A stretch of DNA of 64,000 nucleotides from the NCBI RefSeq assembly GCF_022846655.1, contig NZ_AP025667.1, positions 3,385,001-3,449,000 on the forward strand. Reading direction: 5' to 3'. The stretch's first letter is position 1. Each line of letters opens with the position of its first letter. The stretch comes from Streptomyces seoulensis. Lineage in GTDB: Bacteria; Actinomycetota; Actinomycetes; Streptomycetales; Streptomycetaceae. Of this stretch, positions 40,613 to 50,060 are shown piece by piece. The translations under genes and the position numbers were made by a program. Below the pieces are notes generated by a model, which saw only the letters and a list, made by a program, of their open reading frames with translations, was not told where the DNA came from and made no database searches.

Positions 40613-41199
40613 GCGGGGCGCTGGCCCGGCTGATCCGCTCCGGCCCGGCCCTGGCCGGGGCCGGGCGGCCGGAGGTCTGCGAGCTGTGTGCCGCGCCGGT
40701 GGCCGAGGAGCATCCGCATCTGTTCGAGGCGGCGGCCGACGCGGTCCGCTGTGTCTGCGGTCCCTGCTCGGTGCTGTTCTCAGAGCAGGGGGCGGGCGGT
40801 GGCCGCTACCGGCCGGTGCCGCGGCGCCGGGTGCGGCTCGCACCGGTCGACACGGCCGCGCTGGGCGTGCCGGTGGGTCTGGTGTTCTTCGTGCCGCGCA
40901 CCGACGGCACCGTCACCGCGCAGGGGCCGAGCCCGGCCGGGGCCATGCGGTGGGAGGTGGACGCGGACGCCTGGCACGGACTGGCCGCCACGTGTCCGCA
41001 GCTCGCCTCCGTGGTACCCGACGTGGAGGCGCTGCTGATCAACACGGTACGCGGCCAGAAGGAGCACTGGATCGTACCGGTCGACGACTGCTTCCGGATG
41101 ATCGCCCTGGTCCGCACGGAGTGGCGGGGGCTGTCCGGCGGCGGCCGGGTGTGGCCGGTCGTCGAACAGTTCTTCGCGGAGCTCACCGAGCGTTCGTGA
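40609..41199 (+). CDS. DUF5947 hydrogenase-associated protein
   Basis: This 196-aa protein starts at GTG 40609 behind CAGGAGG, overlapping the NifU-like gene by GTGA. The N-terminus has two cysteine pairs (CELC and CVCGPC) about 30 residues apart, likely a zinc or rubredoxin-like knuckle. The rest is an alpha/beta domain ending RGQKEHWIVPVDDCFRMIALVRTEWRGLSGGGRVWPVVEQFF. DUF5947 genes are restricted to hydrogenase loci as far as I know. An assembly or electron-transfer role is inferred. Confidence 0.8.
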   Translation: MSGALARLIRSGPALAGAGRPEVCELCAAPVAEEHPHLFEAAADAVRCVCGPCSVLFSEQGAGGGRYRPVPRRRVRLAPVDTAALGVPVGLVFFVPRTDGTVTAQGPSPAGAMRWEVDADAWHGLAATCPQLASVVPDVEALLINTVRGQKEHWIVPVDDCFRMIALVRTEWRGLSGGGRVWPVVEQFFAELTERS

Positions 41200-41219
41200 A
41201 GCCCCGAGAGGAGACGATC

Positions 41220-41426
41220 ATGGGCAGGATCAGAGTGGGCCGTCCCCAGGTGAAGCCGGACACGCCGACGCACGTGCCGGGCCTGCACGAGGGCAACCAG
41301 GGCCCCTACCAGGAGCAGACCGGGCACCACGAGGACGGCACCGCCGACGCGAGCCGCTCCACGGGTATCCGCAGTAAACGGCACGACGCCATCCTGGACG
41401 TCATGCCGAACATCCCGCCGGCCTGA
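41220..41426 (+). CDS. 68-aa hydrophilic protein of the hydrogenase operon
   Basis: It starts at ATG 41220 behind GAGAGGAGA, a strong site. The sequence is His/Gly/Pro-rich and probably disordered (VPGLHEGNQGPYQEQTGHHEDG). It ends in RSTGIRSKRHDAILDVMPNIPPA. No known domain is visible. Its tight position between the DUF5947 gene and the next small gene argues for a real protein, perhaps a peptide that docks on the hydrogenase or a maturation factor. Confidence 0.7.
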   Translation: MGRIRVGRPQVKPDTPTHVPGLHEGNQGPYQEQTGHHEDGTADASRSTGIRSKRHDAILDVMPNIPPA

Positions 41427-41438
41427 GAGGGCAGGAAA

Positions 41439-41639
41439 GTGAGCGCCATGAAGGTCGAGAGAGCCGTGCGAGAGGCGGAGCGGACCGTGTGGACGGGGCG
41501 GCGGGTGCTCGTCGCCCAGGCCGCCGTGCTGGCCGGTCTGACAGTGCTGCTGCTCGTGAAGGAGGTCCCCGGCATGATCCGGGAGATCAAGATCTACCGG
41601 ATGACCGGGGGCCTGCGCACGGCCCGCCGGCACCCGTGA
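41439..41639 (+). CDS. 66-aa single-helix membrane protein (DUF6893-like)
   Basis: GTG 41439 or ATG 41448 starts a protein with a positively charged amphipathic N-terminus, one membrane helix (VLVAQAAVLAGLTVLLLVKEV) and a basic C-terminus (IYRMTGGLRTARRHP). It could anchor HhySL to the membrane, because the subunits lack a signal peptide or tail anchor. It is followed closely by hypA. Confidence 0.65.
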   Translation: MSAMKVERAVREAERTVWTGRRVLVAQAAVLAGLTVLLLVKEVPGMIREIKIYRMTGGLRTARRHP

Positions 41640-41646
41640 GGCACAG

Positions 41647-41994
41647 GTGCACGAGCTGTCGATCGCTACCGCGATCGTGGAGCAGGCCGGGGAGATCGCC
41701 CGCGCGGACGGCGGCGGGGACGTCTCCTCGGTGACCGTGCGGGTCGGTGAGCTGGCGGGTGTGGTGCCGGACGCGCTGTCCTTCGCCTTCGAGGTGGCAC
41801 GTGACGGCACCTCGCTCGCCTCGGCCGACCTGGTGGTGGAGCAGGTGACGGCGGTGGCCTGGTGCGGCGGGTGCGCCGAGGAGTTCGCGGTGGGCATGCC
41901 GCCGTTCTTCTGGTGCCCTGTCTGTGACCAGCCGTCACAGGATCTGCGCAGCGGACGGGAGTTGGAGATCACCGCCGTGGAGTCGGTGCCCTGA
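41647..41994 (+). CDS. hypA: Hydrogenase nickel-insertion protein HypA
   Basis: This 115-aa protein starts at GTG 41647 (MHELSIA, the invariant nickel-binding N-terminus with His2). Two zinc pairs, CGGC and CPVC, form the structural zinc site. HypA delivers nickel with HypB to the large subunit. It is the last gene of the plus-strand block, separated from the other hyp genes, which lie on the opposite strand. Confidence 0.95.
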   Translation: MHELSIATAIVEQAGEIARADGGGDVSSVTVRVGELAGVVPDALSFAFEVARDGTSLASADLVVEQVTAVAWCGGCAEEFAVGMPPFFWCPVCDQPSQDLRSGRELEITAVESVP

Positions 41995-42010
41995 TCCCCG
42001 AACGCACCGA

Positions 42011-42042
42011 AACGGCCCCGCCCTTGGCCGGACGGGGCCGTT
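42011..42042. terminator. Bidirectional terminator between hypA and hypE
   Basis: A perfect 10-bp stem (42011-42020 with 42033-42042) lies between the two convergent hydrogenase blocks. Confidence 0.75.
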
Positions 42043-42057
42043 CGCGCGTGTCCGGGG

Positions 42058-43128
42058 TCAGCAGATGCGCGGCAACTGCTCCCCGAGCGGCAGGTCGAGC
42101 ACGCGGGTGCCGCCCAGTCCGGTGGCGACGGTGACCATGCCGGGGTGCTCTGCCACGCACTCCCCGATCAGCGCGGCTCCGGAGCCCTGCGGGTGGGCGC
42201 GCATCGCGGCGAGTACGGCGTCGGCGTGCTCGCGGGGGACGAAGGCGACGAGCCTGCCCTCGTTGGCGACGTAGAACGGGTCCAGGCCGAGGAAGCCGCA
42301 GGCGTTGGCCACCTCGTCCGGCACCGGCACGGCCCGTTCGGTGATCCGGACCCCGGTGCCGGAGGCGCGGGCGATCTCGTTCAGGGAGGCGCCGAGCCCG
42401 CCCCTGGTGGGGTCTCGCAGGACGTGCACGTCCTTGGTGACGGCGAGCATGCCTGCGACGAGTCCGGCGAGCGGGGCGGTGTCGGAGGCGATCTCGACGC
42501 CGAACTCCAGCCCCTCCCGCACGCTCATCACCGCGACGCCGTGCAGCCCGATCGGTCCGCTGACGATGACGGCGTCACCGGGCCGGGCGCGCTGGGGGCG
42601 GATGTCGACGCCGTCGGGCACGAGGCCGACGCCCGCGGTGGTGACGTACACGCCGTCGCCGTGGCCGGACTCGACCACCTTGGTGTCGCCGGTGACGACG
42701 GTGACGTCGGCGGCGCGGGCGGCGGCGCCGAGGGCGCGGGCGATCCGTTCGACGACGGCGAGTTCGACGCCCTCCTCCAGCACGAACGCGGTGGAGAGGT
42801 GGGCCGGGCGGGCGCCGCTCATCGCCAGGTCGTTCACGGTGCCGTTGACGGCGAGGTCGCCGAGGCAGCCGCCGGGGAAGAACAGCGGGCGCACCACGTA
42901 GGAGTCGGTGGAGAACGCCAGCCGGGCGCCCCCGAGTTCGAGTACGGCGGAGTCGGCGAGCGCGGCCAGGGTGGGGTTGCCGTAGGCGGGTGCGAAGACC
43001 TGGTCGATCAGCTCGGCGGAGAGGGCGCCGCCTCCGCCGTGGCCCATGACGACCACGCCCTGGTCGCGCAGGGGGGCGGGGCAGGTCCAGCCGGCCGGGT
43101 CGACGGGGGCCTCGGTGAGGTCAGCCAA
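42058..43128 (-). CDS. hypE: Hydrogenase maturation protein HypE
   Basis: This 356-aa protein converts the carbamoyl group carried from HypF to a thiocyanate on its C-terminal Cys (PRIC, intact) and passes cyanide to iron. The PurM-like ATP-binding fold shows [36 protein letters not shown]. The start is TTG 43128, 10 bases after AAGGAG; the start overlaps the hypD stop region, so the two are coupled. It is the last gene of the minus-strand block. Confidence 0.95.
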   Translation of the reverse strand: MADLTEAPVDPAGWTCPAPLRDQGVVVMGHGGGGALSAELIDQVFAPAYGNPTLAALADSAVLELGGARLAFSTDSYVVRPLFFPGGCLGDLAVNGTVNDLAMSGARPAHLSTAFVLEEGVELAVVERIARALGAAARAADVTVVTGDTKVVESGHGDGVYVTTAGVGLVPDGVDIRPQRARPGDAVIVSGPIGLHGVAVMSVREGLEFGVEIASDTAPLAGLVAGMLAVTKDVHVLRDPTRGGLGASLNEIARASGTGVRITERAVPVPDEVANACGFLGLDPFYVANEGRLVAFVPREHADAVLAAMRAHPQGSGAALIGECVAEHPGMVTVATGLGGTRVLDLPLGEQLPRIC

Positions 43129-44266
43129 CGGGGTTCATCTCCTTACCCGGAACGCGCGATCCGCTCGGCGTCGGACCGCCTTCCATGCGGCGGTACAGGT
43201 AGTAGGCGGCGCAGGCTCCCTCGCTGGAGACCATGGTGGCGCCGAGCGGGGTGCGCGGGGTGCAGGCGTTGCCGAACGCCTCGCACCCGGTGGGCTTGAT
43301 CAGGCCCTGGAGCACCTCTCCGGCCCGGCAGACGGCGGGCTCCTCGGTGCGGATGCCGGTGACGTCGAAGCGGTGCTCGGCGTCGTAGGCGCGGTACGCC
43401 TCCGACAGGCGCCAGCCGCTGCCCGGGATGCGGCCGATGCCGCGCCAGTTGCGGTCGACCACCTCGAAGACGTCCTCCAGCATGCGCAGGGCGGCGGGGT
43501 TGCCCTCCTCGCGGACGGCACGCGGGTAGGCGTTCTCCACCCGGTGCTCACCGCGCTCCAGTTGGTGCACGGCGCGGCGGATGCCCTCCAGGATGTCCAG
43601 CGGTTCGAAGCCGGTGACCACCATCGGCACCCGGAAGCGCTCGGCCAGCTCCGGGTACTCGGCGGTGCCCATCACGCTGCACACGTGACCGGCGGCGAGG
43701 AATCCCTGCACCCGGCACTCGGGGGCGGTCATGATGGCCTCGATCGCCGGGGGCACCCGGACATGGCTGACCAGCAGGCTGAAGTTGTCCAGGCCGAGCC
43801 GGCGGGCCTGGTGGACGGCCATGGCGTTGGCGGGGGCGGTGGTCTCGAAGCCGATGGCGAAGAACACCACCTGCTTCTCGGGGTGCCTGCGCGCCAGTTC
43901 GAGCGCGTCGAGCGGGGAGTACACCACGCGTACGTCGCCGCCCTCGCCCTTGACCCGGAAGAGGTCGCGGTCGGTGCCGGGCACCCGCAGCATGTCGCCG
44001 AAGGAGCAGAAGATCACCTCGGGGCGGGCGGCGACCACGAGCGCCTTGTCGATGACGTCGAGCGGCGTGACGCACACCGGACAGCCGGGGCCGTGGATCA
44101 GCTCGACCTCGTCGGGCAGGAGCTGGTCGATGCCGTGCCGGATGATGGAGTGGGTCTGGCCGCCGCACACCTCCATCAGCGCCCAGGGCCGGGTGACGGT
44201 GGCGCGGATCTCGTCGAGCAGGCGGCGCGCCAGGCCGGGGTCGTTGAACTCGTCGATGTACTTCAC
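43121..44266 (-). CDS. hypD: Hydrogenase maturation protein HypD
   Basis: This 381-aa Fe-S protein works with HypC to assemble the Fe(CN)2CO unit. Conserved features include [38 protein letters not shown] and C-terminal cysteines of the [4Fe-4S] cluster ([36 protein letters not shown]). The start is GTG 44266, overlapping hypC by GTGA. Confidence 0.96.
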   Translation of the reverse strand: MKYIDEFNDPGLARRLLDEIRATVTRPWALMEVCGGQTHSIIRHGIDQLLPDEVELIHGPGCPVCVTPLDVIDKALVVAARPEVIFCSFGDMLRVPGTDRDLFRVKGEGGDVRVVYSPLDALELARRHPEKQVVFFAIGFETTAPANAMAVHQARRLGLDNFSLLVSHVRVPPAIEAIMTAPECRVQGFLAAGHVCSVMGTAEYPELAERFRVPMVVTGFEPLDILEGIRRAVHQLERGEHRVENAYPRAVREEGNPAALRMLEDVFEVVDRNWRGIGRIPGSGWRLSEAYRAYDAEHRFDVTGIRTEEPAVCRAGEVLQGLIKPTGCEAFGNACTPRTPLGATMVSSEGACAAYYLYRRMEGGPTPSGSRVPGKEMNPVG

Positions 44267-44553
44267 CGGTTCTCGACTCCGCTTCCCTGTCGCTCGGCCT
44301 GCGCCCAGGCGTCGCCGAACTCCTCTTCCAGCAGACCCAGTTGCTCGAACAGCTCCAGCGAGGCGCGGGCCGACTCCTCGTCGAGCCTCTGCAGGGCGAA
44401 GCCGACGTGGACGATGACGTACTCCCCCACCTTGACGTCGGGCAGGTATTCCAGGCACGCCTGTTTCTGTACTCCGCCGAAGTCGACGAGCCCGGTGAGC
44501 GGGTCGGCGCCGTCGTCGATGGCCACGACCTTGCCGGGCACTGCAAGACACAT
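44263..44553 (-). CDS. hypC: Hydrogenase maturation chaperone HypC
   Basis: This 96-aa protein begins [10 protein letters not shown], whose Cys2 binds the iron precursor, and shows [21 protein letters not shown]. HypC shuttles the Fe(CN)2CO unit from HypD to the large subunit. It overlaps hypD by 4 bases and follows hypF after 47 bases. Confidence 0.95.
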   Translation of the reverse strand: MCLAVPGKVVAIDDGADPLTGLVDFGGVQKQACLEYLPDVKVGEYVIVHVGFALQRLDEESARASLELFEQLGLLEEEFGDAWAQAERQGSGVENR

Positions 44554-44600
44554 GGGTCACTCCGTCTCGTCTGGGGTGCGCTGATGGCCGGGTCGGCGGA

Positions 44601-46952
44601 TCAGCGGGCTCGGGCAGGCCGAGGCGCGCGGGCGGCGACCATGAGCTGGCCGAGGGCCAGGCCGCCGTCGTTGGGGGGCACCTGGCCGTGGCGCAGGACG
44701 GTGAAGCCGTCGGCCGTGAGCCGGGTGGTGCTGTCCTCCTCCAGCAGGGCGTTGGCGAAGACACCGCCGGTGAGGGCCACGGTGCCGAGCCCGGTGGCCT
44801 CGCGGGCGCGGCGGCACAGTTCGGCGACCGCCCCGGCGACGCCCCGGTGGAAGCGGGCGGCGAGGACGGGCGCGGGCACGCCCCGGCGCTGGTCGGCGAG
44901 GAGGGCCCGCAGCACCGGCGCGGGGTCGACCCGCGGACCGGGCGGGAAACCGAAGGCGTACGCCCCGCTGTCCGCGTCGCGCGCTTCGAGTGCCAGCGCC
45001 TCCAGGGCGAGCGCGGCCTCGGCCTCGTGGCCCGCGCGGTGGCAGGCTCCGGTGAGGGAGGAGACGGCGTCGAAGAGGCGGCCCATGCTGCTGGTGGGCA
45101 CGCAGGCGATCTGATGGGTCAACTGGCCGTGCAGCACCGAGAGTTCGGTCTCGGTGCAGGCCGCGACGCTGGGCAGGTCCGGTGTCCAGTCGAGCCCGGC
45201 CGCCCAGAGCCGGGCCAGTGCCTGCCGGCAGGGGTTGGCGACGCCCGCGTCCCCGCCGGGCAGCGGGGCGGGGACGAGGTGGGCGAAGCGCCGGTGGCCG
45301 GTGTAGTCGGCGAGCAGGATCTCGCCGCCCCACACGGTGCCGTCGTCGCCGTATCCGGTGCCGTCGAAGGCGACGCCGATGACGGGGGTGGTGCCGTCGA
45401 GACCGTGTTCGGCCATGGCGGCGGCGATGTGCGCGTGATGGTGCTGGACCCGCTCCGGTTCGGGCAGCCCGGTCTCGGCGGCGCGGCGGCGGGCGTGTGC
45501 CGTGGAGTGGTAGCCGGGGTGCCGGTCGGCGGCGATCAGGACCGGGGTGACGCCGGTGAGGCCGGTGAGGTGGGTCTCGACGCGGCGGGCGGCGTCCAGG
45601 GTGGCGAGGTCGCCCATGTCCCCGATGTGCGGGCCGAACCACGCCTGGTCGTCCTCGCCGAGGCAGAGCGCGTTCTTCAGGTCGCCGCCCACCGCGAGCG
45701 CCGGCCTGACCGGCACCGGGAGGGTCAGCGGGCGGGGTACGTGTCCGCGGGAGCGGCGCAGGAGTTGGACGGTGCCGTCGGGGCGGACCCGGAGCAGGGA
45801 GTCGTCGCAGGGAGCGGCGATGGTCCGGTCGTGGGTGAGCCAGGCGTCGGCGAGTCCGGCGAGCCGGATCAGCGCTTCGGCGTCGTCGGTGACGATGGGC
45901 TCGCCGGAGCGGTTGCCGCTGGTCATGACGAGCGCGCGGGGTCCCGGAGCGTCGCCGGGGAGGCCGAACAGCAGGGTGTGCACGGGGGTGTAGGGCAGCA
46001 TGACGCCGATGTGGGGGCTGCCCGGCGCGATCTCGTCGGCGAGGCGGGGGCCGTCGCCGGGGGGACGAGCGCGCAGCAGGACGATGGGGCGCTCGGGCCC
46101 GGTGAGGGCGGCGCGTTCGGCGGCGCCGAGGACGGCGACTCGTTCGGCGGTGGCGAGGTCGGCGCACATCACGGCGAACGCCTTGCCGCCGCGTTCCTTG
46201 CGGGCGCGCAGGGTGGCGACGGCGCGTGGGTCGGTGGCGTCGCAGGCCAGGTGGTAGCCGCCGAGGCCCTTGACCGCGACGATCCGGCCCTGGCCGAGCA
46301 GGGCCCGCGCGGTGCTGAGGGCGTCGGCGTCGCGGGCCGGGCGGATGCCGGTGCCTGCGGCGGGGACGAGGCTCAGGCCGGGGCCGCAGTCGGGGCAGGC
46401 GACGGGCTGGGCGTGGAAGCGCCGGTCGAGCGGGTCGCCGTACTCGCGGGCACAGGCGGGGCACAGCGGGAAGCGGGCCATGGTGGTGGCCGCGCGGTCG
46501 TAGGGCATCGCGGTGGCGATGGTGAAGCGGGGGCCGCAGTGGGTGCAGGTGACGAAGGGGTGCCGGTGGCGGCGGTCGGCGGGGTCGGCGAGTTCGCGCA
46601 GGCAGTCGGCGCACGCAGCGGTGTCGGGCGGCAACTGGGTGCGGCCCGTGCTGTGTCCGGTGGCCTGGATGGTGAACGCGCCGGTGGTGCCGGTGGGCAC
46701 CAGGTCCTCGTGGGCGATGCCGGTGACCGAGGCGAGCGGGGGCGGGCGTTCGGCGAGCAGCTCGCAGAACCGCTCCACCTCGGCAAGGGGGCCCTCGATC
46801 TCGATGAGGACGCCGTCGGCGGTGTTGCCGACGAAGCCGGTGAGGGCGAGGCCGGCGGCGAGCCGGTGCGCGTGGGGCCGGAACCCGACCCCTTGCACCG
46901 TGCCCCGCACGGTGAGGCGGCGGCGCACCCGGCCCGTCGCGGGGGCCGTCAT
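44601..46952 (-). CDS. hypF: Carbamoyltransferase HypF
   Basis: This 783-aa protein makes the carbamoyl-AMP-derived group that becomes cyanide. Domains in order: acylphosphatase (1-95, [18 protein letters not shown]), two zinc fingers (CADC...CTHC; CPAC...CPDC, about 110-190), YrdC-like (about 200-390, with [12 protein letters not shown]), and Kae1-like carbamoyltransferase (about 400-783, with [16 protein letters not shown] and [19 protein letters not shown]). All key motifs look intact. ATG 46952 overlaps the hypB stop. Confidence 0.95.
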   Translation of the reverse strand: MTAPATGRVRRRLTVRGTVQGVGFRPHAHRLAAGLALTGFVGNTADGVLIEIEGPLAEVERFCELLAERPPPLASVTGIAHEDLVPTGTTGAFTIQATGHSTGRTQLPPDTAACADCLRELADPADRRHRHPFVTCTHCGPRFTIATAMPYDRAATTMARFPLCPACAREYGDPLDRRFHAQPVACPDCGPGLSLVPAAGTGIRPARDADALSTARALLGQGRIVAVKGLGGYHLACDATDPRAVATLRARKERGGKAFAVMCADLATAERVAVLGAAERAALTGPERPIVLLRARPPGDGPRLADEIAPGSPHIGVMLPYTPVHTLLFGLPGDAPGPRALVMTSGNRSGEPIVTDDAEALIRLAGLADAWLTHDRTIAAPCDDSLLRVRPDGTVQLLRRSRGHVPRPLTLPVPVRPALAVGGDLKNALCLGEDDQAWFGPHIGDMGDLATLDAARRVETHLTGLTGVTPVLIAADRHPGYHSTAHARRRAAETGLPEPERVQHHHAHIAAAMAEHGLDGTTPVIGVAFDGTGYGDDGTVWGGEILLADYTGHRRFAHLVPAPLPGGDAGVANPCRQALARLWAAGLDWTPDLPSVAACTETELSVLHGQLTHQIACVPTSSMGRLFDAVSSLTGACHRAGHEAEAALALEALALEARDADSGAYAFGFPPGPRVDPAPVLRALLADQRRGVPAPVLAARFHRGVAGAVAELCRRAREATGLGTVALTGGVFANALLEEDSTTRLTADGFTVLRHGQVPPNDGGLALGQLMVAARAPRPARAR

Positions 46953-47698
46953 GAGCGCGGGGCGGCGGCCGGGTGGTGGTCGTGGGAGTGCCCGGCGTGG
47001 TCGTGGCCGTGCGGGCCGGGTGCGAGCGGCGGGCGGTGGGCGGGGGGTGCGTGGCGGACGGCGAGGGCGCGCTCCAGCAGGGCGTCGACGCCGTCGCCGC
47101 TGCGGGCGCAGGTCCGTACGGTCTCCACGCCGGGGTTGACCCGCTGGACGTTGGCCCGGAAGGCGGCCTCGTCGAAGGCGGCGGCCTGGGCGAGGTCGGT
47201 CTTGGTGATGGCGACCAGGTGGGCGGAGCCGAAGGCGGTGGGGTACTTCAGCGGTTTGTCCTCGCCCTCGGTGACGGCCATCAGGGAGATCCTGAGGGTC
47301 TCGCCGAGGTCGTAGGAGGCCGGGCAGACGAGGTTGCCGACGTTCTCCACGAACAGCACCTCGGTGTCGGCGGGGAGCCAGCCGTCGAGGCGGTCGCGGA
47401 CCTGGCCGGCCTCCAGGTGGCACAGTCCGTCGGTGAGGAGCTGCTGGACGGGGGCACCGGAGCGGGCGAGGCGCTGGGCGTCGTTCTCGGTGGCGAGGTC
47501 GGCGGTGAGCGCGGCGACGGGGACACCGCGCTGGACGGCGCGGGCCAGGACGCGGCCGAGGAGTTCGGTCTTGCCGCTGCCGGGGCTGGACAGGAGGTTG
47601 ACCACCGTGACACCCCGTTCGGTGAGGTCCTCACGCAGACGGGCGGCGAGATCGTCGTTCTTGGCCAGGACGGCCTGCTTGACGTCGGACCGGCACAT
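46949..47698 (-). CDS. hypB: Hydrogenase nickel GTPase HypB with C-terminal His-rich tail
   Basis: This 249-aa GTPase starts at ATG 47698 behind GAGGAG. It has the P-loop SPGSGKT, the DLATENDAQRLARSGAPVQQL and FVENVGNLVCPASYDLG segments and the specificity motif TKTDL. It drives nickel insertion with HypA. A histidine-rich nickel-storage region, usually at the N-terminus, here forms the C-terminal tail (HGHDHAGHSHDHH). A large hairpin lies between it and the peptidase gene upstream. Confidence 0.95.
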   Translation of the reverse strand: MCRSDVKQAVLAKNDDLAARLREDLTERGVTVVNLLSSPGSGKTELLGRVLARAVQRGVPVAALTADLATENDAQRLARSGAPVQQLLTDGLCHLEAGQVRDRLDGWLPADTEVLFVENVGNLVCPASYDLGETLRISLMAVTEGEDKPLKYPTAFGSAHLVAITKTDLAQAAAFDEAAFRANVQRVNPGVETVRTCARSGDGVDALLERALAVRHAPPAHRPPLAPGPHGHDHAGHSHDHHPAAAPRS

Positions 47699-47728
47699 GG
47701 GCACAGCTCCTCGGGAAGATCGGGCAGG

Positions 47729-47757
47729 CCCTGGGCCGTGCCGGGCACGGCCCAGGG
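47729..47757 (-). terminator. Intercistronic hairpin between the peptidase gene and hypB
   Basis: A perfect 12-bp stem (47729-47740 with 47746-47757) has a 5-nt loop, and is enclosed by an outer 8-bp stem (47716-47723 with 47764-47771) that reaches into the peptidase stop codon. No promoter for hypB is evident, so this may be an attenuator or a processing/stability element rather than a full terminator. Confidence 0.6.
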
Positions 47758-47760
47758 ATC

Positions 47761-48354
47761 TCACCGATCTTCGGCTCCGCCCGCCCCGAGGCCGGGCAGC
47801 GCAGCCGCGTGCGGGGGCCCTGATTCCATCGGGCGGCCCAACGGGGGCGCGGATGCGGCCGGATCGGCCAGCAGTACGGGGACGAGCGTGTGCAGCGCGT
47901 CGACGGCACGCTCGACGGCCTCGCGCACGGGTTCGCTGAGTCCGGGGGCGATGTCCTCGTCGGCGCTGGGCAGCACGGCGGGCTCGCAGGCCAGGACGAG
48001 GACGCGGGGCAGGGGTTCGTCGCCCAGGTGGGTGGCGAGGGCGAGCACCTTCTGGGGGTCCATGCCGTGGGCCTCGGGAACCACGGTGTCGTCCGGCGGT
48101 TCGGCCTCGACCAGGGACAGCGTGCCGGGGCGCTGTCCTCGGGGTGCGGCGTCGACGAGGACGGCGGTGGCGCAGCCGCCGAGCAGGGCGTAGGCGAGGT
48201 CCATGCCCCGGATGCCGAAGTCCCGCACGTGCGCGCCGGACGGCAGGGGGCGTCGGTCGAGGGCGCGGATCACCTCGGGGCCGAAGGCGTCGTCGCCGAG
48301 GAAGATGTTGCCGACCCCGGCGACGAGCAGGGGTTCTGGGGTCTGGGGGGTCAT
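47761..48354 (-). CDS. Hydrogenase maturation peptidase (HyaD/HybD family)
   Basis: This 197-aa protein starts GVGNIFLGDDAFGPEVI, the nickel-sensing Glu/Asp motif of hydrogenase endopeptidases, followed by DFGIRGMDLAYAL and VDAAPRG. It should remove the 22-residue tail of HhyL after nickel insertion. The C-terminal 40 residues are Pro/Ala-rich and unusual. It overlaps hypX by ATGA. Confidence 0.92.
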   Translation of the reverse strand: MTPQTPEPLLVAGVGNIFLGDDAFGPEVIRALDRRPLPSGAHVRDFGIRGMDLAYALLGGCATAVLVDAAPRGQRPGTLSLVEAEPPDDTVVPEAHGMDPQKVLALATHLGDEPLPRVLVLACEPAVLPSADEDIAPGLSEPVREAVERAVDALHTLVPVLLADPAASAPPLGRPMESGPPHAAALPGLGAGGAEDR

Positions 48355-50060
48355 CGTCCGTCTCCGGGGTGCAGGGGGCGCGTGACGTCCGAGGGGATCT
48401 TGCGGACGAACGCCGAGCGCAGGGCGTGGTAGGGCGCGGTGGGGTCGCAGAAGACGGCGTGCATGCGGGCGAGCTCGTCGCGCCGGTGGTCGGCGAGTGG
48501 CCGTAGCGCTTCGTCGGCGCGGCGGGCGGCGGCCTTGGCGGCGATCCGGTCGGCGAGACCGGGGGCGGCGGCGAGTTCGGCGGCCATGGCCTCGACGGTC
48601 CCCGCGAACTCCCCCGGCGCGGCCGGGACGAGACGGTCCACCAGGCCGAGCCGGACCCCTCGGGCGGCGCTGACCGGCAGCGCCTCGGCGGTCAGGCGGC
48701 GCGCGGTCTCGGGGCCGGTGCGGCGGGGCAGCGAGTACGTCCAGAACTCGGAGCCGTACAGGCCCATGCGCCGGTAGTGCGGGTTGAGCACGGCGCCGGT
48801 GCGGCACCACACCTCGTCGGCGGCGAGGGCGAGCATGGCGCCTCCGGCGGCCGCGTTGCCCGCGAGCGCCGCCACCACCAGCCGGTCGGTGGTGCGCAGT
48901 ACGGCCTCGACCACGTCGTCCATGGCGACGAGGTTGCGCCAGGACTCCTCGCCGGGGTCGGGGGCGCCCTCGATGACGTTGAGGTGGATGCCGTTGGAGA
49001 AGAAGTCGCGGGCGCCGCCGAGGACGAGCACGGAGGTGGGGCGGGCGAGGGCGTACTGGTAGGCGGCGAGGAGTCTGCGGCACTGGTCGGTGCTCATCGC
49101 GCCGCCGGGGAAGGAGAAGCTGACGAAGCCGGTGGTGCCGTGTTCCCGGTAGCGGATGTCGGCGTAGGTGCGGCGGCCTTCGGGGAGGTCGAGCGGGGCC
49201 GGGATCTCGGGCGGCGCCGTGGTGTGCGGGGCCCTCCAGGAGGCGAGGACGGTGGCGGCGGGGCGGCGGAAGGGGGCCGGGTCGCCGGAGTTCCTGCGGG
49301 GGCGCAGCTCGGGGATCCACACGGCGCCGTCGCGGGTGGCGCGGCAGACGGCTCCGGCGCGGGTGGCGAGGAGGTCGCCGGGGCGGCCGCGCAGGTGGTC
49401 CTCGAGGTGGCCGCCGTGCAGGAAGACCTCGCGGCCATGGAGTTCGTCGAGGACGCCCGGCTGGGAGTCGGCGCCGCGCAGTTTGCGCAGCACGGTCGGG
49501 GTGTCGTCGCGCTCCCAGTCGATGCGGCGCCGCTCCTGGCGGAAGTGGTCGCGCCAGACGACGGAGGGCCAGTCGCCGGTCTGCGGGCGGGGTTTGTGGT
49601 CGCCCTCGGCGTACCGGCGCACGGCGCGGTGCAGGGCGGTCATGGCGGCGTCGGCCGCTTCGTTGCGGTACAGGTCGCTCTTGCCGGTGGCCGGCACGGG
49701 GAAGGGCTCGTCGGCCCAGACCGGGCCCGCGTCCATGCCCGCCTCGGCCTGCAGGACGGTGACGCCCCAGTGGCCGGCCTCCTCGGCGACGGCCCAGTCC
49801 AACGAGGAGGGGCCCCGGTCCCCCGGCGGGCCGGGGTGCACGATCAGGCAGGTGTACTCACGCCAGAGGTCCTCGGGCAGCGCCGTCTTCAGCATGGGCG
49901 CGACGATCAGCTCGGGACGCAGCTCGCGTGCGGCGGCGCGGACGGGGTCGGGACCGTGCGTGGCGAGTACGACGTCCACCCGGTGGCCGGCGTCCGAGAG
50001 TTCGGCGTAGGCGCGTTGGGAGAGGCTGTTGAACGCGCTGGCGACCAGCAAAATGTCCAT
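48351..50060 (-). CDS. hypX: HypX (HoxX), CO-ligand synthase
   Basis: This 569-aa protein has an N-terminal formyl-tetrahydrofolate-transferase-like domain (1-280; IVHPGPPGDRGPSSLDWAV) and a C-terminal enoyl-CoA-hydratase-like domain (about 300-569; GGARDFFSNGIHLNVIEGAPDPGEESWRNLVAMDDVV, GNAAAGGAMLALAADEVW). HypX makes the active-site CO from formyl-CoA, which lets hydrogenases be built in air. It is the first gene of the minus-strand block and shares a 210-bp divergent region with the carotenoid oxygenase gene. Confidence 0.95.
   Translation of the reverse strand: MDILLVASAFNSLSQRAYAELSDAGHRVDVVLATHGPDPVRAAARELRPELIVAPMLKTALPEDLWREYTCLIVHPGPPGDRGPSSLDWAVAEEAGHWGVTVLQAEAGMDAGPVWADEPFPVPATGKSDLYRNEAADAAMTALHRAVRRYAEGDHKPRPQTGDWPSVVWRDHFRQERRRIDWERDDTPTVLRKLRGADSQPGVLDELHGREVFLHGGHLEDHLRGRPGDLLATRAGAVCRATRDGAVWIPELRPRRNSGDPAPFRRPAATVLASWRAPHTTAPPEIPAPLDLPEGRRTYADIRYREHGTTGFVSFSFPGGAMSTDQCRRLLAAYQYALARPTSVLVLGGARDFFSNGIHLNVIEGAPDPGEESWRNLVAMDDVVEAVLRTTDRLVVAALAGNAAAGGAMLALAADEVWCRTGAVLNPHYRRMGLYGSEFWTYSLPRRTGPETARRLTAEALPVSAARGVRLGLVDRLVPAAPGEFAGTVEAMAAELAAAPGLADRIAAKAAARRADEALRPLADHRRDELARMHAVFCDPTAPYHALRSAFVRKIPSDVTRPLHPGDGR

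Noticed and set aside
35608..40719. A 1703-codon open frame antisense to the hydrogenase structural operon
   Set aside because: It mirrors genes with clear domain motifs (HhyS, HhyL). Long antisense frames are expected when third codon positions are nearly all G or C. Its translation is low-complexity with no family motif.
42145..44584. Plus-strand frames antisense to hypE and hypD
   Set aside because: Both HypE (PRIC end) and HypD (Fe-S cysteines) are complete on the minus strand.
44688..47315. An 875-codon plus-strand frame across hypF
   Set aside because: It is antisense to HypF, whose domains are all intact, and is Gly/Gly-Val-rich without motifs.
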